Assembly (NCBI GenBank): GCA_033807775.1
Contig: CM066320.1
Coordinates: 180,826,784 to 180,890,783, forward strand
DNA length: 64,000 nucleotides
Origin: Saussurea involucrata
Taxonomy: Eukaryota; Streptophyta; Magnoliopsida; Asterales; Asteraceae
Direction of reading: 5' to 3'
Shown: in pieces, positions 47,538-58,175 of the stretch
How the letters are laid out: the number at the start of each line of letters is the position of its first letter
Numbering within the stretch: position 1 is the first letter of the stretch
Position numbers and translations under genes: made by a program
The notes under the pieces: model-generated
What the model saw: the letters and a program-made list of their open reading frames with translations, nothing else
Database searches by the model: none
What the model was told of the DNA's origin: nothing

Positions 47538-49778
47538 ATGGCCGAACAAAATTACATCGTTGTTGCCGACCATTCACGAAAAGCAGCGGTTTGGGAGAAT
47601 TTCAACTTGGTAAAATTTCCCGACGGTACAAAAAAAGCGCAATGCAAACGGTGTGGAGATTTCCTAAAACCCGAATCAAATAGCACGTTAAAGCGCCACT
47701 TCAAGGAAAGATGCAAGAGGTTGAAATCGGGTGACGATCCAACTCAACCCATACTTGACAATTCCGGTCAAGTATGGTCGTATGATAATGATCTCGCCCG
47801 AGAAATGCAAATGAAATGTGTCATTCAAATGGCGTTGCCGTTCGGACATTTCGACAATCCTCACATTACAAACATGATCAAAAATGGGTTCCAACCACGC
47901 TACAATGGTTCGGTAAGTCGTCAAACTCTTAAACGTGATGCTTTAAAATATTGGAATAAGGTTCAAAAAATTATGCGAGAAATGTTTTTAAACTTACCCA
48001 ACAAAGTTTCTTTAACTTGTGATGTATGGAGCGCACCATGCGGATTGCCAGATTCTTATATATGCATAACGGCACATTGGATTGTGCCAGGATCGTGGCA
48101 ATTATGCAAACGTGTAATCACGTTTGAGCTCTTTGGTTCGCCACATTCGGGTGAGCGTCAGTTTTCTATAATTATGAGATGTCTTCAATATTATAATTTA
48201 AAAAATAAAGTTATTAGTATTTCGTTTGATAATGCTAGTAATAATACGGCATGCGTAGACCGATTACGTTTGGCTTTATCCCCTATTTTAGAGGGAAAAT
48301 TATTTCATACACGTTGTTGCGCACACATAATAAACTTAGTCGTTCAAGACGGCTTAAGTAAACTTAATGAGCCTTTAACTAAGTTTAGGCTTATGTTACG
48401 CCGAATTTTCACAAGAAATAAAAAAATGCAAAACTTATATAAAGATTATTGCAAACAAGTCGGTTTTAGAGCTTTGGGACCGGCACACGATATGCCGGTT
48501 CGATGGAATTCGACTTGGAAAATGATGGATAATTTATTAAGACAACAACAATATATTCAAGCATTTTATAACATTCATTACCCGGATAACACGATAACTC
48601 AGGATGATTGGACAATGATTCATCGCTTTCACGATATTTTGGGCGATTTCAAAACTGCAACAACTTTGTTATCCGGTTTTTATTATCCAACGAGCCCTTT
48701 ACTTTTAAATCAACTTTATATTTTGGCAAGTAAAATTGCTCAATACGAACAGGATTTGCACTTTCACGACGTGGTGAAACCAATGAAAGAAAAATTGGTA
48801 AAATATTTTAAAAAGACCCCCTTCACTTTTCTTTGTGCCGCGGCATTAAACCCGTTTTTATATGTTACGGGTGTCGAAGTTTTAATACAAGCAATATGTG
48901 TATCGTTTGGTTTGGATTCTCTTACAAATTCTAGCTTTTCAAGGAAACGCATACAACAATTTAATACTGATTTTCATCAATTATATGAGATTTATAGAGT
49001 TAATTATGGGGGAGGAAGCCAACAAACCCCTACACCTCAAATGTTTTCACCGGGTTCTAGTAGCAGTCGTGGCCGAAACCGAGAAGACTTAATGCAAACT
49101 TTAATGCAATCGGTTGTCATGGAATCTTCTAAAAAAGCTAGATATGATGGGGATAATTTGGGTGAATTCAATCAATACGTACGTACTAATTTTATAACGG
49201 CATCCTTCACAAACGTCGTAGATGTTGAATCCCTAGATTTATTAGAATGGTGGAAAAGTAAACAATCAAGTTTCCCAATTATGGCCACTATTGCACTTGA
49301 TATACTAACAACCCAAGCTAGTACTGTAGCTTCGGAGTCGGCATTTTCTCTTAGTGGCAGGATCATATCGGAGCGTCGGACAAAATTAACCCCAAAATCG
49401 GTGGAGTGCTGCGTATGTCTGAAGGATTACTTGGATGGGGAAGACCGCATTCAAAATCGAACGAACCTGGAGGATGATATAGAAGGCGTGGAAGAAAACT
49501 TATTCGAAAACGACACGGATGAACTACTAAGTACGCCGTCCGTAACCGATACTTCTGATGTTGGTAGTCTCGTAGATGACGAAGATGTAGACACCGACCG
49601 CCTTGACGATCAAACGGCTATTACACGACTGATGCAGTACAATACTCTTGAAGACTACAATCCAGATCAGAATCCATACTACGCTCCATACAATCCATTC
49701 AACTATAATCCATTCAATTACTATCCGGGACCGGGTGATGGGAGTGGAAGTTCGGGAGCGGGACCTTCGAATGTTTAG
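47538..49778 (+). CDS. hAT transposase, intact (BED finger, hAT-C domain)
   Basis: 746 residues from the ATG at 47538. Upstream frame is leader repeat, so this ATG is preferred. BED zinc finger at about residues 18-62 (Cys36, Cys39, His54, Cys59). RNase H-like catalytic domain: Asp162 in TCDVWS, Asp231 in SFDNASNN, the CAHIINL block and PVRWNSTW, then Glu600 in ASESAFS. An inserted linker domain (FTFLCAAALNPFLY) lies near 440. The dimerisation domain covers about 560-635. The tail is acidic, then Tyr/Asn/Pro-rich. No stop or frameshift. The family excises and reinserts DNA with 8-bp duplications; RICESLEEPER/DAYSLEEPER-type host genes are related, but here the TIRs and duplication show a real transposon. 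Confidence 0.96.
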   Translation: MAEQNYIVVADHSRKAAVWENFNLVKFPDGTKKAQCKRCGDFLKPESNSTLKRHFKERCKRLKSGDDPTQPILDNSGQVWSYDNDLAREMQMKCVIQMALPFGHFDNPHITNMIKNGFQPRYNGSVSRQTLKRDALKYWNKVQKIMREMFLNLPNKVSLTCDVWSAPCGLPDSYICITAHWIVPGSWQLCKRVITFELFGSPHSGERQFSIIMRCLQYYNLKNKVISISFDNASNNTACVDRLRLALSPILEGKLFHTRCCAHIINLVVQDGLSKLNEPLTKFRLMLRRIFTRNKKMQNLYKDYCKQVGFRALGPAHDMPVRWNSTWKMMDNLLRQQQYIQAFYNIHYPDNTITQDDWTMIHRFHDILGDFKTATTLLSGFYYPTSPLLLNQLYILASKIAQYEQDLHFHDVVKPMKEKLVKYFKKTPFTFLCAAALNPFLYVTGVEVLIQAICVSFGLDSLTNSSFSRKRIQQFNTDFHQLYEIYRVNYGGGSQQTPTPQMFSPGSSSSRGRNREDLMQTLMQSVVMESSKKARYDGDNLGEFNQYVRTNFITASFTNVVDVESLDLLEWWKSKQSSFPIMATIALDILTTQASTVASESAFSLSGRIISERRTKLTPKSVECCVCLKDYLDGEDRIQNRTNLEDDIEGVEENLFENDTDELLSTPSVTDTSDVGSLVDDEDVDTDRLDDQTAITRLMQYNTLEDYNPDQNPYYAPYNPFNYNPFNYYPGPGDGSGSSGAGPSNV

Positions 49779-50296
49779 AATTTATGTATTGTAACTTGTA
49801 AGTTTGTAACTTAAAATTATATATAAATTATAAAACGTAAAAGTGTATTTTAGTGATATATATTATAAATAAAACGTATTTTTAAAGTGTACTTTACTTA
49901 TCCAATTATTTCAATCCAATTTTTTTTGTTAAAGTTTAGTAATTAATTATTATACAAAGAAAGTAGTTTAAAAACATAAAAACCACAGGCCCGATTTGAA
50001 AACCGGTTCTCGGCCCGACCCGGCCCGGTTTTCATAAAATCGGGTTTATATACACTTAAACGGGTCAGAAGTTTTCGGTTTAAACTCGGCCCGACCCGAC
50101 CCGGTTCTCACCTGCCCCGGTTCTTCTTGTTATTGTTTGGAACCGGGTTGTCCCCCGACCCGACCCGGCCCGGCCCGAACCCGATTTTTGGCCATCTCTA
50201 ATGTGAATAAACATATTATAAAAAATTTCTTAATTTATTCATCTTTCTTTAGATATTAGATTTCAAGTGATATTTTTAATTTATTCGGCTTCTTTA

Positions 50297-50680
50297 GGGT
50301 GCGTTTGGTATCCAGACAGGATAGAACAGGACATGACAGTACAGAACAGAACTATCAGCACAATTGTTCATCGTTTGGTAGACAGGAATGGACAGAACAG
50401 AACATATAACATTTATTAAAATACAATAAATAAAATTTAAAGTATAAATAAAATATAAAATAGAACGTGTATTTGATGTTTTAGAAGATAATTATATTTT
50501 ATTTTGAGGTTATATTAGTAAAACATAAGTCTATTCCACCTTGTTTCAGTTTGTTCCATGAGGTGGGGGTGGAACAGGCTTGTTCCACTTTGTTTCTGTT
50601 TATTCCACATAAAAGTCGTGCCAAACGTGGGACAGTGATCTATGTTCTGTTCTGTCATGTCCAGCGTACCAAACGTACCC
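50297..50680. mobile_element. Tourist-like MITE
   Basis: Ends GGGTGCGTTTGGTA and, inverted, GGGTACGTTTGGTA, with TTA at 50294-50296 and 50681-50683. Length 384 bp. Internal GAACAGAACA repeats. Confidence 0.85.
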
Positions 50681-50683
50681 TTA

Positions 50684-51683
50684 GCTATTAGATTTCGAGT
50701 GATATTGGTGTTCTTGGTTAGGGAAAGATTCATGAAGGAGGTGCCACCGTTGAACTTATTTATCGTAGTTAAAAAAATCGATCATTAACCGTGTTATCAT
50801 TGTAATTCATTTTGTGATTTTATTCAACATCGTCGTCGGAAAGTTGAGAGGGTATTGTAGCATATCAAGCTTGAATTTGAGATTTAATGATTAATAATGG
50901 TGAAACACAAAACCGTAACTGTACAATGTTCTTGATTTGGCAATGAAGACGAGATATACATGGCTTTGGTAAGGTGTTGTCATGGCATTTGTTTTCGGGT
51001 CAATTTATTTTGTGCTCGGTTTGCGAAATTGATGTTATAGTTTTTAGCCTTAGGATCCGTTTACCAAACGCTTATCGTGCAAGTGCTTATTGGTGAGAGT
51101 CATCACCCTCACGTTACCTTGTCGGGTGACAATCTTGGCCATCAAATTGGAATATGTGATAAGCATCTTTACGCGGTAAGCGCTTAGCGGTTAAGAGTCT
51201 TCTCCCTCACTTACAAGTTAAGATTCGTGTTCCTTGTTGTGCTTCTTACCGGGTACGATTCTCGCTCTTTACCATGCTTATTGGTAAGCGGATAAGATTT
51301 TGATGAACAAAACAACCCTTTAATGATTAGTTGTTGTACTTTCGGTTTTGAGGTTTATCATACTTTCAATTAAATCAAATTACCTGCCATGAATAATAAA
51401 AAATAACTAACATAAATTATCGAAAAATAAACACACGACCTAAAAAACGCAATTAGGTATAATATAGGACTATAGGTTATGATACATCCACCACAATACA
51501 ATTCAAGTCCACATCTTTCCATAATGCATCAACTGCTGTAACTTTCAAAATCACCCTCCCTCCGATCTTCGTCGTCATCGGAAAGACTAAAAACCAAGCT
51601 GTGTAATCAACATAAAACGGACATTCTTCAAAAAAAATCGCGAAAAAGTACCTGTAAAAGTTGTTCACGGCCACCTAAAAACG
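50684..51683. other. Spacer downstream of BCD1
   Basis: No gene seen. A 65-codon minus-strand frame at 51477-51674 starts ten bases after the BCD1 stop and is probably 3' UTR. Repeated CTTATTGGTAAG-like blocks at 51060-51300 hint at an old MITE. Confidence 0.45.
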
Positions 51684-54600
51684 CTAGTCGGAATCCGCTA
51701 TCTCTCCTTCCTCCAATTCTTCTTTGATAACTTTGCAATCGCTCTTTTCTTCGTGCATTTGCATATCGTTACACAACAAACCGTCCAAATCAAGAAAATC
51801 ATCAGGGTTTGTCTCCGAGATGAGATTAGAGTAAACATCAATTAACTCGGGGTCAAAGTCAAAATTCATCAAGTCAGCAACCCCGAGTTCCTTACCATTG
51901 TCAGTGGAATCAAGAGATTTGTGAATAAACCCTTCGTCTTTCGGCTCTGTTTTGTTATTTGATTGATTCATGAGATCCAAAACGTGAGGATCTGCAGAGT
52001 CGTGATCTTTGATTTCTTCTTCTCTGAAAAACGCGCCTTTGGGGCTTGGTTGACTATCGTTGACCGGCTCTGTCTTGGGCTGCACTCGATAGGTGATAAT
52101 GTCTTTAACAACTTCAAAATCAAGGCTATGTGAAGGCAGGAACACGTGAATCACAGGGTACTCTATGATGACTAATTTGGCTAATTGTTGGCGTATCGGG
52201 GCCTGTATGTCCAACTCACGAAATGGTGATCTTGGTTGCTACATTAAAACCAAAAAAGACACGAAAAATTATGAGAACCATAATAAAGACGACCTCGACA
52301 AACGCTACGCCTATTATTAGGGGTAAATTTGTCACTTAGTTAATTAAAAGTGTAATAATTACATGTTTTTAAAACTGTTTGTCTTTTTCGTTGTGGACAT
52401 TTATTTTGGGGAGGAAGGAATATATATTTACTGTTTTTGATGATCTCATACAACTTGAAGTAGGGCATTCTAATTTCATGATTGTATTCGGAATTTCAAT
52501 AAACAATGATCCTATGAAACTCACTAACTTATAAGCATCTTTTGAGTTGACTCAGGACCAACGAACCAAATTGGTCCATTATATATACAAATAAATATTC
52601 AATAACAAAATAAAGCCAGACAAACAACAACAATATTAATGGGATTGAGAAAGAAAAAAAACCTTTGGGTGTTTACTAACGAAAAATTTGAGAGATTCCA
52701 CGGGCACAAGACGAAACGGCTGCAACGGATGATTTCTTGGACCCGGTTTTAGATGGTTCTCAATCACTGAGTAGAGATTTGAATCTTCGTGTACTCTGAA
52801 ACGACACAAGTGTAAATTGCGATAAAATGAACCGAATTTAACTTAAAAAGGACCAAAGATCACTCAAACATGATGCATAAACAGCTACCCAACTAACACA
52901 AATGCCACCACAAGATTATATTTTTCAAGATTCGAATGGTACATAACCTTTTACCTGTGGTCGAATAACTTGATGTTGGTTGAATGAAAGCGCCATTCTA
53001 TTGTCCACGAGATAGATTTCGTCCTGGAAAACCAATTTGAATTCTTTTCAGTGATTCTTCTAGAAACCCGAGTTAGTGAGTTACAACTTACAATAATGTG
53101 GATCAACAGGCCGTGAATTAAATGTTGCAAAGACAATATAGTACTTCAAGCGTTCAAGGTGTTGAGGGGTGTGGTGTTGACCGTATCCATGAATATTGAC
53201 CAAAGTGATATGGGATGGGCAATTTTGGTCTTTTTATCAAATAGAAAAGATCAAAACTCACATTTTTACAGAACAAGATTAAACACCAAATTGAGGAAGG
53301 AGGTATAACGCTCAACTATGTTTATTATATATATATATATATATTTAAAACAAATATGAGCTACAATGGTTGTGGCGTACTGGTTAAGGCCCTGGAGAAA
53401 GTGGTGGAATATCCCATCTGCCTAGGGTTCAAATCCAGACGTACACAATAATTGTGGCCACTGAGGTTTAATCAGGGATGATGTCTTACAGTCATAATTT
53501 GCAAAGAGATTAGTCTAGGCATAGTCTAGAACACTCTTTCCAAAAAAAACAAAAAAAAACAAATATTAGCTCAAGCATACAAAGATGACCTGTTATCATG
53601 ATATGTCTGGTTGGTTTCCCTTTTTGACATTCCATTTGGCAGAAAGAAAAGTCTAATCCTCCGACTCTCAGCAGCTCTCATCAAGTTTTTAAGGTTGAGC
53701 GGAAGCCGACTAAAGAAGTTCCCACAGAGCTGCAATCTCCTTCTCTTGGCTGAATCGGCTATTCTCTTCACATCCTCAAGCATGTTGTAATCTGCTTGTA
53801 AATAAAAAATCCCCAACGATTGCAGTTGTCAACTGATTGATCGTTAGCCAACAACTTCAATCCAAAAGTGATTGAACCCTCACGAAAATTTATACAAACA
53901 TTCAAGAAATCTTGAAGCATCAAACATCACACTCAGCTTTTTGTTGCAAATATACAGAAAATAACACTATAGCTTACAAGAATATGTTATTTTAGATAAA
54001 ACTGCAAATCACTACGATTCTTTTTGCATTTATCTTTAGTCTTTATCTAACAATTGACACATAAGATTTCTGGAAATGCAATGATTATGGCATAATCAGT
54101 TTTTAGGGGTTGTTTGCTTTTAAGAAAAAACTCTTAATACCTCTGAAATCTAAATCTGTCAGACCGTTTTTTTTCACATTTCAAAGGCTTTAAGTCTAAA
54201 ATATGTCTGAAATTAGAAGAGATAACCTAATGTCTTATATCCTCTTAAAGCACCACCTCTTATTAATCGGAAGTGAAATAAGACTTCAGACTTCAGAACT
54301 CTTAAAAACAGACTTCAGACCTCTTGAAAAACAATCGCCACCTTAGTCTTTGGTGGCAATAAAACTAAGTATCAAAAAGCAAAATTATTTATTTACCTTT
54401 TTTCTTGTCATTTTATTTATTACTTCGTTACATAATCAGTGCCCTTAAGTGATTTCAAAAATGCAAAAAGCATACAGGCAGAAAGTAGCAAAAGAATAGC
54501 TACAATATGCTGGAAAATAACAAAAATAAACACACTAGAAGAGAATTGGACAATTGGTGCTGGTATTTCCAGCTAAACAAGGCTGTTCTTATGCAATTTT

Positions 54601-54989
54601 CTCCTTGGAAACGAAATTCCAAGTTCCAACTACAACAGTTATGAACCCTAATCATTCATAAGCGAACAATGAACTTGGGGAATTGGGTAAATTGAAATTA
54701 AGCAATATTAAAAGGGGGATTATATTTGGAATTTACCAGATAGAAGGAGATTATCATCGAATTGAGAAAGAGGAACGAACGCTGTATGTTGTTGTCTTTT
54801 GCCTGTACATCCAGTGCGTTGTTTGTGAGCTTTGACACAAGGGAGACTACAAGAACGTACGGAACAACCTGGGCATTTGTACTTGAATGTGTTTGTTTTA
54901 CATTCTTCGCAGAACTTAGATGATGATTCTGGTGGTTCCATAGCTGGATTTGTGCTGCAAATAACTACGCCTCCCTCGTGTTCTCCCAT
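51684..54989 (-). CDS. BCD1: Box C/D snoRNA protein 1 (HIT zinc finger)
   Basis: Five exons on the minus strand: 54989-54737, 53791-53590, 53023-52955, 52795-52663, 52238-51684. All introns are GT-AG and the phases agree, giving 403 residues. The start ATG is in a good context (CCCATGGG). The HIT-type zinc finger is at residues 27-61 (Cys27, Cys30, Cys39, Cys42, Cys47, Cys51, His55, Cys61). Exon 2 (DYNMLEDVKR, then LFFLPNGMSKRETNQT) and exons 3-4 (WTIEWRF, HPLQPFRLVPVESL) match the conserved BCD1 core. The C-terminus is acidic and probably disordered. BCD1 is a nuclear factor needed for box C/D snoRNP assembly and so for rRNA methylation. Intron 1 holds a MITE and intron 2 a SINE. Exon borders were read by eye. 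Confidence 0.88.
53363..53556 (+). mobile_element. SINE in BCD1 intron 2
   Basis: Direct repeats AAACAAATATGAGCT (53348-53362) and AAACAAATATTAGCT (53557-53571), one mismatch. A-box-like GTGGCGTACTGGTTAAGG and B box GGTTCAAATCC; A-rich 3' end. It is antisense to BCD1, and its right repeat ends 19 bases from exon 2, close to the splice donor. Confidence 0.88.
54106..54342. mobile_element. MITE in BCD1 intron 1
   Basis: Ends GGGGTTGTTTGCTTTT and, inverted, GGTGGCGATTGTTTTTC; TTA at 54103-54105 and 54343-54345. Length 237 bp, with internal AGACTTCAGACTTCAGA repeats. Confidence 0.7.
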
Positions 54990-55008
54990 GGGAGGTTTAA
55001 GCAAGGTC

Positions 55009-55016
55009 TAGGGTTT
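55009..55016 (-). promoter_or_regulatory. Telo-box upstream of BCD1
   Basis: Minus-strand AAACCCTA, 20 bases before the start codon. Telo-boxes are common near plant ribosome-biogenesis genes. It sits exactly at the border with a MITE. Confidence 0.5.
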
Positions 55017-55017
55017 A

Positions 55018-55552
55018 GAGGGTGTTTGGGAAAACTTTTTAAAAGTGCTTATTGACTTATTGGCTTCTCAAGAAGCCAATAAGTTAAAAAGCTTGTTTGG
55101 CAAATGCAAAAGTTTTGGATTTGTCTTTCAAACGTGGTTTTTGATAAGTTACAAAATCCTGACTTTTGGATTTGAAAAGTGCTTCTTGAGTTCAAAATTA
55201 CAAAAATAACCTTTTTTTATTATATATTTTTTATATAATAAATTTTATTATATTATATATTTGTAAAAAAAATATTTTTAAAAAAAATATTTTTTGTCTA
55301 AAAATAACTTATTTGTTAAAAAAAAAATTTGTTAAAAAAAATTTTTTTGTCTAAAAATAGAGATGTCCTTTTTGGTCATTTTACATGTATAAGCTAAGCC
55401 AAACACTTTTTAAAAAATAACTTATTGACTTTTTCTACCACAAAAGCTAATCCAAACACTTTTTTAAAAACTCCTTTTCCAAAAGCAATAAGTCAATAAG
55501 CACTTTTAGCCAAAAGCACTTTTGGACTAAAAAAGCACTCCCAAACACCCTT
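55018..55552. mobile_element. MITE at the BCD1 promoter
   Basis: Ends GGGTGTTTGGGA and, inverted, GGGTGTTTGGGAG, with the long matching blocks AAGTGCTTATTGACTTATTG on both arms. About 535 bp; the duplication is not clean. The left border is within 30 bases of the BCD1 start codon. Confidence 0.8.
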
Positions 55553-55871
55553 ATTAGGCTAGGTTGCAATAAGTTGAATTCTAGTTTCTAAGGCCATCAG
55601 TACCCATGAAGGAAATCTTTCAAATATTCCACGCCACATCAGCTTTTCAAATATCCCTCACTCGATCCCTAACGATCCCTAAACACCCGTACCCCATTCC
55701 CTCAAACCCTTTTGCCACCTCATTTATTTTAATTCTTTTATTTATACATTTAATTATTTAACAAAATAAAAATATTTATATATTTTTTAATAAATAAAAA
55801 TAAGATAAATAATAAAAATTAAAATTCATATCATTCATTAAAAATAAAAATTACAAAATAAATTTAAAAAT

Positions 55872-57158
55872 CTACTCGTCGTCATTGTTGGGAACTTGGG
55901 TACGCCAAATATGTTCGACCAAATCCGACCGAAGGTTATTATGAGTGTCCCGGTTTATGACTTCTTGAACATTTGTCGCGCGTTGTGTCTCACTGATTTG
56001 GCTTTCGATATCATTCGTGAAAAAGTCGTTTTCCACGTCACCACAAATAGCATGGTTTTCGTCTTCGAGTATCATATTGTGTAATATGACACAAGCGTAC
56101 ATAATGTTTCTCAATATTTCCGGTTCCCATCCGCGTGCCGGGTTATGAAGTATATGCCAACGTTGTTTAAGCACGCCAAAAGCTCGTTCAACATCTTTAC
56201 GTGCGGATTCTTGCGCGGACTTGAACTTTTGTCGTTTAAGGTCTTGTGGGCACGTAAATGATTTTACGAAAGTAGCCCATTCCGGATATATCCCATTCGT
56301 TAGATAATATTCGTGCTTGTAGGTGGCTCCATTCACCTCAAAAGGGCACTCGGGTGCTTTTCCATCATATACATCGTTGAAGATGGGCGACTGATTGAGA
56401 ACATTGATGTCGTTGTTGGAACCGGCAACACCAAAGTATGCGTGCCAGATCCATAGATATTGAGAGGCCACTGCTTCTAGCATGATTGTCGGGTGCTCAT
56501 GATCACCTCTCATGAATTGACCTCGCCATGCATTCGGACAATTTGCCCACGCCCAATGAGTACAGTCTATGCTGCCGAGCATGCCGGGAAATCCGTGTTT
56601 AGCTTCATGCGCGGCGTACAACTTCTGAATATCAATAAAAGTAGGCTTGCGTAAATATTTTTGACCATACAGTTCAATAATACCTGTGCAGAATTTGTAC
56701 AGACAATCTCGTGACGTTTTCTCTCCCATACGGATGTACTCGTCAAGTGCGTCAGCAGCTACTCCATACGCCAATTGCCGAATAGCGGAAGTACACTTTT
56801 GTATCGGAGAAAAACCTTGTTTGCCTAACCCGTCAAACCGAAGTCTAATATACGGATACCCTACTTCTAAATCTTCAACTATTCGTTCGAATAGTTGTCT
56901 GCTCATCCTGAACCGCCGCCTAAACATATCCGGTGTATAAATCGGGTTGACGCCAAAGTAGTCCCGCATAAGCCGCTCGTTTGCAGTTACTCGACCTCTT
57001 TCAATGTTTGCGGCCCTCTCTCTTGTTGACGATGAGGCGGTGCTACCATACAGCGATTGTGCAGTATGTCGAAAAATTTCCCTTTGTAGATTCAACAACT
57101 CGTCGGTGTCTACGAATGATGATGATGCGGTTGGTGAACCGGGTTGTGGCGAATCCAT
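55872..57158 (-). CDS. PIF/Harbinger DDE transposase, intact
   Basis: 428 residues in one exon, ATG at 57156-57158. A Ser-rich start, a helical N-terminal region with RRRFRMSRQLFERIVEDLE, then the DDE nuclease of the HARBI1/plant-transposon class. Proposed catalytic residues are Asp198 in GSIDCTHW, Asp250 in GSNNDINVL and Glu324 in ARKDVERAFGVLKQRW. The tail is acidic. No lesion seen. This family needs a Myb/SANT-like partner for end binding and nuclear entry, and copy B lacks one; copy C in this window encodes a candidate. Related host genes are often annotated as nuclease HARBI1-like. Confidence 0.95.
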   Translation of the reverse strand: MDSPQPGSPTASSSFVDTDELLNLQREIFRHTAQSLYGSTASSSTRERAANIERGRVTANERLMRDYFGVNPIYTPDMFRRRFRMSRQLFERIVEDLEVGYPYIRLRFDGLGKQGFSPIQKCTSAIRQLAYGVAADALDEYIRMGEKTSRDCLYKFCTGIIELYGQKYLRKPTFIDIQKLYAAHEAKHGFPGMLGSIDCTHWAWANCPNAWRGQFMRGDHEHPTIMLEAVASQYLWIWHAYFGVAGSNNDINVLNQSPIFNDVYDGKAPECPFEVNGATYKHEYYLTNGIYPEWATFVKSFTCPQDLKRQKFKSAQESARKDVERAFGVLKQRWHILHNPARGWEPEILRNIMYACVILHNMILEDENHAICGDVENDFFTNDIESQISETQRATNVQEVINRDTHNNLRSDLVEHIWRTQVPNNDDE

Positions 57159-57169
57159 ATTGTTTAAAA

Positions 57170-57270
57170 TATAGAGAATGGAAGAGTGTTTGAGAGAGTT
57201 TGAGAGGTGTGAGAAATAAGAGGTTGAGAGGTGTGAGAAATAAGAGGTTGAGAGTTAAATATATAGTGGG
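57170..57270 (-). promoter_or_regulatory. Copy B TATA element and repeated leader
   Basis: On the minus strand ACTATATATTTAA (about 57256-57268) is followed by two copies of a unit near CAACCTCTTATTTCTCACAC before the start codon. Copies C and D have the same arrangement with different copy numbers. Confidence 0.65.
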
Positions 57271-57308
57271 ATTAAATTGAGAAAAATAAATTTTTTTTTA
57301 GTAAAAGA

Positions 57309-57321
57309 GCCGTTGAACGGC
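57309..57321. promoter_or_regulatory. CCGTT-n-AACGG palindrome, copy B
   Basis: GCCGTTGAACGGC, 40 bases upstream of the TATA element and inside AT-rich DNA. A candidate binding site for the Myb-like partner. Confidence 0.6.
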
Positions 57322-57840
57322 ATTATTTTTAAAAATTTAATTAATTTTTTTTTTTTAAAAACCCTTCGGGATGGATCGGGATCCCATCCTCGGATTCCAT
57401 CCCTTCCCGCTCATCCCGCTCGCCCCGTAGCCCACCCCGCATGACCCCGCTGGCCATCCCGAGCCCATCCCGCACCGGGTACGGATGGCCTGAATGACCT
57501 CCCCTGCCTTTTAAAGCGTTTTTGGGAACCTTTACAAAGTTTGGTTTCTTTCTTATAAAAGTAAATAAATTAATTTATAGAGTAAACTACAAAAATGGTC
57601 CCTTTGGTTTAGTGTTTATAACACATTTGGTCCCTATAATTTAAAAATTATAGTTTAGTCACTGCAATATGCATTTCGGTCCGGATTTGGTCCCTGGATC
57701 TAACAACCGTTAAAAAAATCCCGTTAGATGAAGGGTATTTCAGTCTTTTTAGGTTTTGTTTTATTTGTAGGTGATAAATATATAAATTACATTACCACAG
57801 GGACTAAAATGTAATTTGCCCCAATATATATATATATATA

Positions 57841-58162
57841 GAGAGGCGGGTTCAAACGAGGAGCGTACCAATTTAAGAGAACGTGAGGAGCAATTGACAG
57901 TTATGAATCACATGTGATTGGCAGTTGTGGATCACATGTGATTCACAACTGATCTGGACTCGAATTGACAGTTATGAATCATTAATGATTTACAGTGTTG
58001 AATCACATGTGATCCGCGACCTGCAGCATCGCGCCACGCCTAGCACCACTTTTGCGCGAATTTTCGAGAAGTTCCAATTTTTTAGCAGTGTAAATCATAT
58101 GTGATCCGAAGCACGGGAGTGCTCCTCACGTTTTGACGCGCTCCTCACGTGAACCTTCCTCT
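57841..58162. mobile_element. TIR element in a TA tract (CACATGTG repeats)
   Basis: Left GAGGCGGGTTCAAACGAGGA; right inverted GAGGAAGGTTCACGTGAGGA. TATATA on both sides. The interior has five or so near-copies of the palindrome AATCACATGTGATT. Confidence 0.8.
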
Positions 58163-58175
58163 ATATATATATATA

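Larger units (their letters stand above)
47055..50200 (+). mobile_element. Complete, potentially autonomous hAT transposon
   Basis: TIRs TAGAGGTGGCCAAA (47055) and, inverted, TAGAGATGGCCAAA (ending 50200). Perfect 8-bp duplication ATGTGAAT (47047-47054, 50201-50208). Length 3,146 bp. Both subterminal regions are dense in GACCCGACCCGG and CCGGTTC repeats in opposite orientations (47072-47250 and 49988-50185), as expected for transposase-binding sites. It has a TATA box, an intact transposase and no visible lesion. Confidence 0.96.
55592..57490 (-). mobile_element. PIF/Harbinger copy B (carries only the transposase)
   Basis: Ends GGCCATCAGTACCC (55592) and GGGTACGGATGGCC (57490) are inverted repeats. 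Flanks are TAA and TGA, one mismatch. Length 1,899 bp, almost the same as A and C. The 3' tail (55733-55862) and the leader (57165-57365) match copy C closely, yet the gene between them is unrelated to that of C. Confidence 0.92.

Noticed and set aside
51477..51674. 65-codon minus-strand frame just after the BCD1 stop
   Set aside because: Most likely 3' UTR of BCD1. No domain and no independent promoter seen.
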